Below the pieces are notes generated by a model, which was given only the letters and a program-made list of their open reading frames with translations, was not told where the DNA came from and searched no databases. The translations under genes and the position numbers were made by a program. From Bacillota bacterium (GTDB lineage Bacteria > Bacillota > Clostridia > Christensenellales > SZUA-584): a stretch of DNA of 50,786 nt. Within the stretch, counting starts at the first letter, position 1. Every line of letters begins with the position of its first letter. The DNA lies in the NCBI GenBank assembly GCA_023459495.1, contig JAEWTL010000028.1, positions 1-50,786 on the forward strand, read 5' to 3'. Below, piece after piece: positions 48,292 through 50,786 of the stretch.

Positions 48292-48977
48292 CACCGCTCC
48301 TCGAGCTTGTAGCCCACGCCCCAGACGGTTTTGATATCCCAGGGTTCGCTTTCATTGTGCAGCTTCTGCCGCAGCGTTTTGATATGCACGTCCACGGTGC
48401 GCGTATCGCCCGTGAACTCGTAGTTCCACACCTTCTGCAGCAGCGTGTCGCGCGAGAGCACGATGTTTTTGTTGCGCAGCAGATAGTGAAGCAGCTGTAC
48501 CTCTTTGGGCTTTAAGTCCACCGGCACGCCGCCCTTACGTACATCGTACGCCTTTAAATCCACAGAGACGCTGCCGATCGACAGCATTTCCGACTCCGGC
48601 TCCTTGGCTGCTTTGGGCTGCCGCAGCCGCGCCTGTATGCGTGCGATGACCTCCGCGGGCTCAAAGGGCTTGACGATGTAATCGTCTGCGCCGCTGTTGA
48701 AGCCGCGTATTTTATCGTTCAACATATCCCGCGCCGTGATCATCACCACGGGGATGTCTTGCCGGTCCTTGATGGCACGGCACAGCTCGAAGCCGCCCAT
48801 ATCGGGCAGCATCACGTCAAGCAGCACGAGATCGAACGCCTGCATCCGCAGTTGGTCCAGCGCGCAGCGCGCGTCGCCGCACATCGCGGTCTCGAAGCCG
48901 GAGCTCACAAGATACAGGTCCAGCAGCTCGCGGATATGGCGGTCGTCGTCCACAATGAGGATCCGTTTATTTTCCAT
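48291..48977 (-). CDS. OmpR/PhoB family response regulator
   Basis: DNA-binding response regulator of 228 residues. The receiver domain has DDD near the N-terminus, phospho-acceptor Asp in LVLLDVMLPDMGG and Lys in YIVKPFEPAE. The C-terminal winged helix has VDLKPKEVQLLHYLLRNKN and TRTVDVHIKTLRQKL. I take ATG 48977 (MENKRILIVDDD) with GGGTGA eight bases upstream; ATG 48986 is the alternative. The long frame extension to 49241 is not coding. Confidence 0.93.
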   Translation of the reverse strand: MENKRILIVDDDRHIRELLDLYLVSSGFETAMCGDARCALDQLRMQAFDLVLLDVMLPDMGGFELCRAIKDRQDIPVVMITARDMLNDKIRGFNSGADDYIVKPFEPAEVIARIQARLRQPKAAKEPESEMLSIGSVSVDLKAYDVRKGGVPVDLKPKEVQLLHYLLRNKNIVLSRDTLLQKVWNYEFTGDTRTVDVHIKTLRQKLHNESEPWDIKTVWGVGYKLEER

Positions 48978-49077
48978 ACGTTTCATCACCCAAGCGTATT
49001 TTACCATAGTCTGTTGAAAAAGCGATAGCTGCGCATGATATTGCCGCCGCGTGCCAAGATAATGGGAGGAGGCGCAT

Positions 49078-50079
49078 ATGAAACCGTTTGAACCCGAAAG
49101 GCTGTATGTTGAAAAGGGCTGCGAGAAGTATGATCTGGGCCGCGCTTTAATGGAGAAGTACGCGGACAGAGAAGTGATCTGGGTGGATGACCACAACAAG
49201 ATACCCGAGCTGCGCGAGAGGCCGGACAGTGAGTTTCCCAAGCTGAAGCGTTATCTTGTACTGGGAATCCGCAAGTCGCTGGCGCACCAGCCCAACAACA
49301 AGACCTCGGATTTTCTTGTGCCGTATACCTCGTCCGGCTGCAGCGCCATGTGCCTGTACTGCTATCTTGTCTGCACATACTACAAAAGCGCTTACCTGCG
49401 CGTATTCGTCAACCGCGAGGCCATGATGGCTAAGCTCAAAAAGGCAGCGGATAAGTTTCCCGGCAGCGTGTTCGAGATCGGGAGCAATTCCGACCTCGTG
49501 CTGGAGAACAGCGTCAGCGGCAACCTTGAATGGACGATTGCGCAGTTCCGCGACGTGCACCACGCGCACCTCACATTGCCTACCAAGTTCGACATGGTGG
49601 ACCCGCTGCTCTCCCTCGATCACGGCAACAACGTCACCATCCGCATGAGCCTCAACCCGCAGGAGATCATCCGCCAAGTGGAATTTGGTACCTCCGGTCT
49701 GCATGAGCGCATCGCCGCGCTGAACAAGCTGCACCACGCGCACTACGACGTGGGCATACTCGTCGCGCCCATCATCCTGATCGAAGGGTACGAGGCGTAC
49801 TATGAGGAGCTGTTCCGCACCATGGCGGCGGAGCTTGACCCGGAGATACTGCGCGGCGTACCGCTGGAGATCATCTTCATGACGTACGGCATGGTCACGC
49901 GGGACATCAACGCGCAAGCGTTTCCCAACGCCGTGCCGCTGTACGACAAGGATTCCATGGCCTTCTGCGGCCGCGCGCGCTACGGCTATAAGCAGGATGT
50001 CAAGCAGGACGTGTCGGCGTTCCTGCAGGACCGCATCGCAACCCATCTGCCTGATGCACGCATCGCATACATCGTATAG
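49078..50079 (+). CDS. splB: Spore photoproduct lyase family radical SAM protein
   Basis: Radical SAM enzyme of 333 residues related to the lyase that repairs UV-induced spore photoproduct during germination. The [4Fe-4S] motif is CSAMCLYC (Cys88, Cys92, Cys95), with Cys99 close by. The fold landmarks RVFVNREAMM, HLTLPTKFD and VTIRMSLNPQEIIRQVEFGT match the family. At the place where Bacillus SplB has its hydrogen-donor cysteine (SCTSD), this protein has GSNSD, so Ser136 replaces Cys. Activity or chemistry may differ, or it may be a paralog. GGGAGGAGG lies before the ATG. It is divergent from the two-component system. Confidence 0.85.
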   Translation: MKPFEPERLYVEKGCEKYDLGRALMEKYADREVIWVDDHNKIPELRERPDSEFPKLKRYLVLGIRKSLAHQPNNKTSDFLVPYTSSGCSAMCLYCYLVCTYYKSAYLRVFVNREAMMAKLKKAADKFPGSVFEIGSNSDLVLENSVSGNLEWTIAQFRDVHHAHLTLPTKFDMVDPLLSLDHGNNVTIRMSLNPQEIIRQVEFGTSGLHERIAALNKLHHAHYDVGILVAPIILIEGYEAYYEELFRTMAAELDPEILRGVPLEIIFMTYGMVTRDINAQAFPNAVPLYDKDSMAFCGRARYGYKQDVKQDVSAFLQDRIATHLPDARIAYIV

Positions 50080-50130
50080 CGGCAGCAGAAGCCACGCCCA
50101 AACCGCCCAACATGAAGATTTTACATGAAC

Positions 50131-50159
50131 TTAACACCGTTACAGCCATAAGGTATTAT
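50131..50159 (+). promoter_or_regulatory. Promoter of the arsenate reductase gene
   Basis: TTAACA (50131-50136), 17-base spacer, TATTAT (50154-50159), 40 bases before the ATG. Confidence 0.6.
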
Positions 50160-50199
50160 AGTATACTTATAGCTTAACTTGATTTTGAGGTGGCAATCG

Positions 50200-50625
50200 A
50201 TGAAGAAAAAAGTGCTGTTCATCTGCGTACATAATTCCGCAAGAAGCCAGATGGCGGAGGAGTATTTGCGGCTGCTGGGCGGAGAGCAATATGAAGTGGA
50301 AAGCGCGGGGTACGAACCCACCGAAATCAACCCGCTTGTGGTCAAGGCAATGATGGAGGAGGGGATCGACCTGTCCCGCAAAAAGACGCAGGACATATAT
50401 GATCTCGTCAAACAAAGCAAATTTTTCGGGTATGTGATCACGGTATGTGAGCGGGCCAAGGAGGAAGAATGCCCGGTCTTTCCGGGAATTCATACGAGGC
50501 TGTACTGGGATTTGGAGAACCCCGAGAATTTTACCGGGACCGAAGAGGAAAAGCTGGAAAAGGTGAAAGCCCTGCGCGATCGGATCAAAGAGTTGGTTGT
50601 GGAGTTTATCAGAAAAGACGGTTAA
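50200..50625 (+). CDS. arsC: Arsenate reductase, thioredoxin-coupled (LMW-PTP fold)
   Basis: A 141-residue low-molecular-weight phosphatase-fold protein. The P-loop CVHNSAR (Cys9 to Arg15) is followed by SQMAE. Cys83 (TVCERA) and Cys91 (ECPVFPG) are at the positions of the cysteine relay of thioredoxin-dependent ArsC. It reduces arsenate to arsenite for export. GAGGTGG six bases before ATG 50200 fixes the start. It is monocistronic; no arsR or arsB is in the window. Confidence 0.9.
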   Translation: MKKKVLFICVHNSARSQMAEEYLRLLGGEQYEVESAGYEPTEINPLVVKAMMEEGIDLSRKKTQDIYDLVKQSKFFGYVITVCERAKEEECPVFPGIHTRLYWDLENPENFTGTEEEKLEKVKALRDRIKELVVEFIRKDG

Positions 50626-50640
50626 CCAGAACCGCCGAGG

Positions 50641-50696
50641 CAAGCGACTTTAGTCGCTTGTCAGGCTGCTGACAAAGAGTTGGCAGCCTTTTTTGT
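50641..50696 (+). terminator. Double hairpin and terminator after arsC
   Basis: A first hairpin CAAGCGACT/AGTCGCTTG (50641-50660) is followed by AGGCTGC/GCAGCCT (50663-50690) and six T. The second is a normal intrinsic terminator. Confidence 0.8.
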
Positions 50697-50710
50697 TGTA
50701 CAAAGTATGG

Positions 50711-50716
50711 TATAAT
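50711..50716 (+). promoter_or_regulatory. -10 element of the last gene
   Basis: TATAAT preceded by TGG, an extended -10 pattern. No good -35 lies at the usual distance, which overlaps the arsC terminator. Confidence 0.45.
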
Positions 50717-50738
50717 AAAAGAAACGGCGGAGAATAGC

Positions 50739-50786
50739 ATGCTGGAAGAACAAAACAACCATCAAGGCGAAATGGAACTGGTAATC
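50739..50786 (+). CDS. Start of an unidentified gene, cut by window edge
   Basis: ATG at 50739 with GGAG six bases upstream and an extended -10 before it. The 16 visible residues (MLEEQNNHQGEMELVI) are too few to name a family. Confidence 0.5.
   Translation, partial: MLEEQNNHQGEMELVI

Overview
The window looks like a chromosomal segment of an anaerobic, endospore-forming member of the Clostridia (Bacillota). The evidence is the sporulation gene set: spoIIAA-spoIIAB-sigF, spoVAA-AB-AC-AD-AE, yunB, a bofC-like gene and a spore photoproduct lyase. It is joined by Gram-positive envelope genes (two class A penicillin-binding proteins, a YkuD L,D-transpeptidase, PASTA repeats), Firmicutes-type BirA and PerR-like operators and an FMN riboswitch. 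Base composition is moderately GC-rich. I cannot name the genus.

Layout. 1-229: tail of a transposase cut by the window edge. 230-5528: peptide deformylase, a cytosolic GAF/5xPAS histidine kinase overlapping a receiver/HD-GYP regulator, and a YlbF-family protein. 5693-6903: two half-size chromate transporter subunits. 6991-9027: a Pro/Gly-repeat protein with a Cys-rich tail, a membrane-anchored phosphodiester-glycosidase-like protein and a small membrane protein. 9098-13634 (minus): an ABC-2 exporter operon ending in a kinase-less PASTA protein. 13816-15531: a soluble fusion of ferredoxin, [FeFe]-hydrogenase-like and chemotaxis-signalling domains. 15588-20616: membrane-anchored MutS-like ATPase, L,D-transpeptidase, nucleoside kinase, OsmC. 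20837-23835: katA-perR oxidative-stress pair and two membrane proteins.

24447-29090 (minus) is a sporulation block: the spoIIA operon (sigF and its anti-sigma/anti-anti-sigma pair) behind a good SigH-type promoter, then spoVA. The spoVA genes contain two very small open frames that look translated. 29273-34749 holds two convergent class A PBPs. 34883-36969 holds yunB, yebC and the bofC-like gene. 37037-37831 is an FMN riboswitch controlling ribU. 37885-39444 is the tsaE-tsaB-rimI cluster. 39670-42076 is ddl-murF behind a promoter with a long, structured leader. 42190-43276 has a DUF4870 protein and a bioY gene under a BirA operator.

43414-45870 is an ECF sigma factor followed, after a terminator-like hairpin, by two lipoproteins (DUF4349 and SIMPL). 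45940-48977 (minus) is an OmpR/HK two-component pair followed by a lipoprotein and a secreted coiled-coil protein. 49078-50625 holds the spore photoproduct lyase and an arsenate reductase. The last 48 bases start an unidentified gene.

Most genes are recognisable housekeeping or sporulation functions. The most unusual items are the hydrogenase-like/chemotaxis fusion, the Cys-rich tail of the repeat protein, the two micro-ORFs in spoVA, the structured ddl leader, and a spore photoproduct lyase that seems to lack its usual catalytic cysteine. No tRNA, rRNA or CRISPR array was seen.
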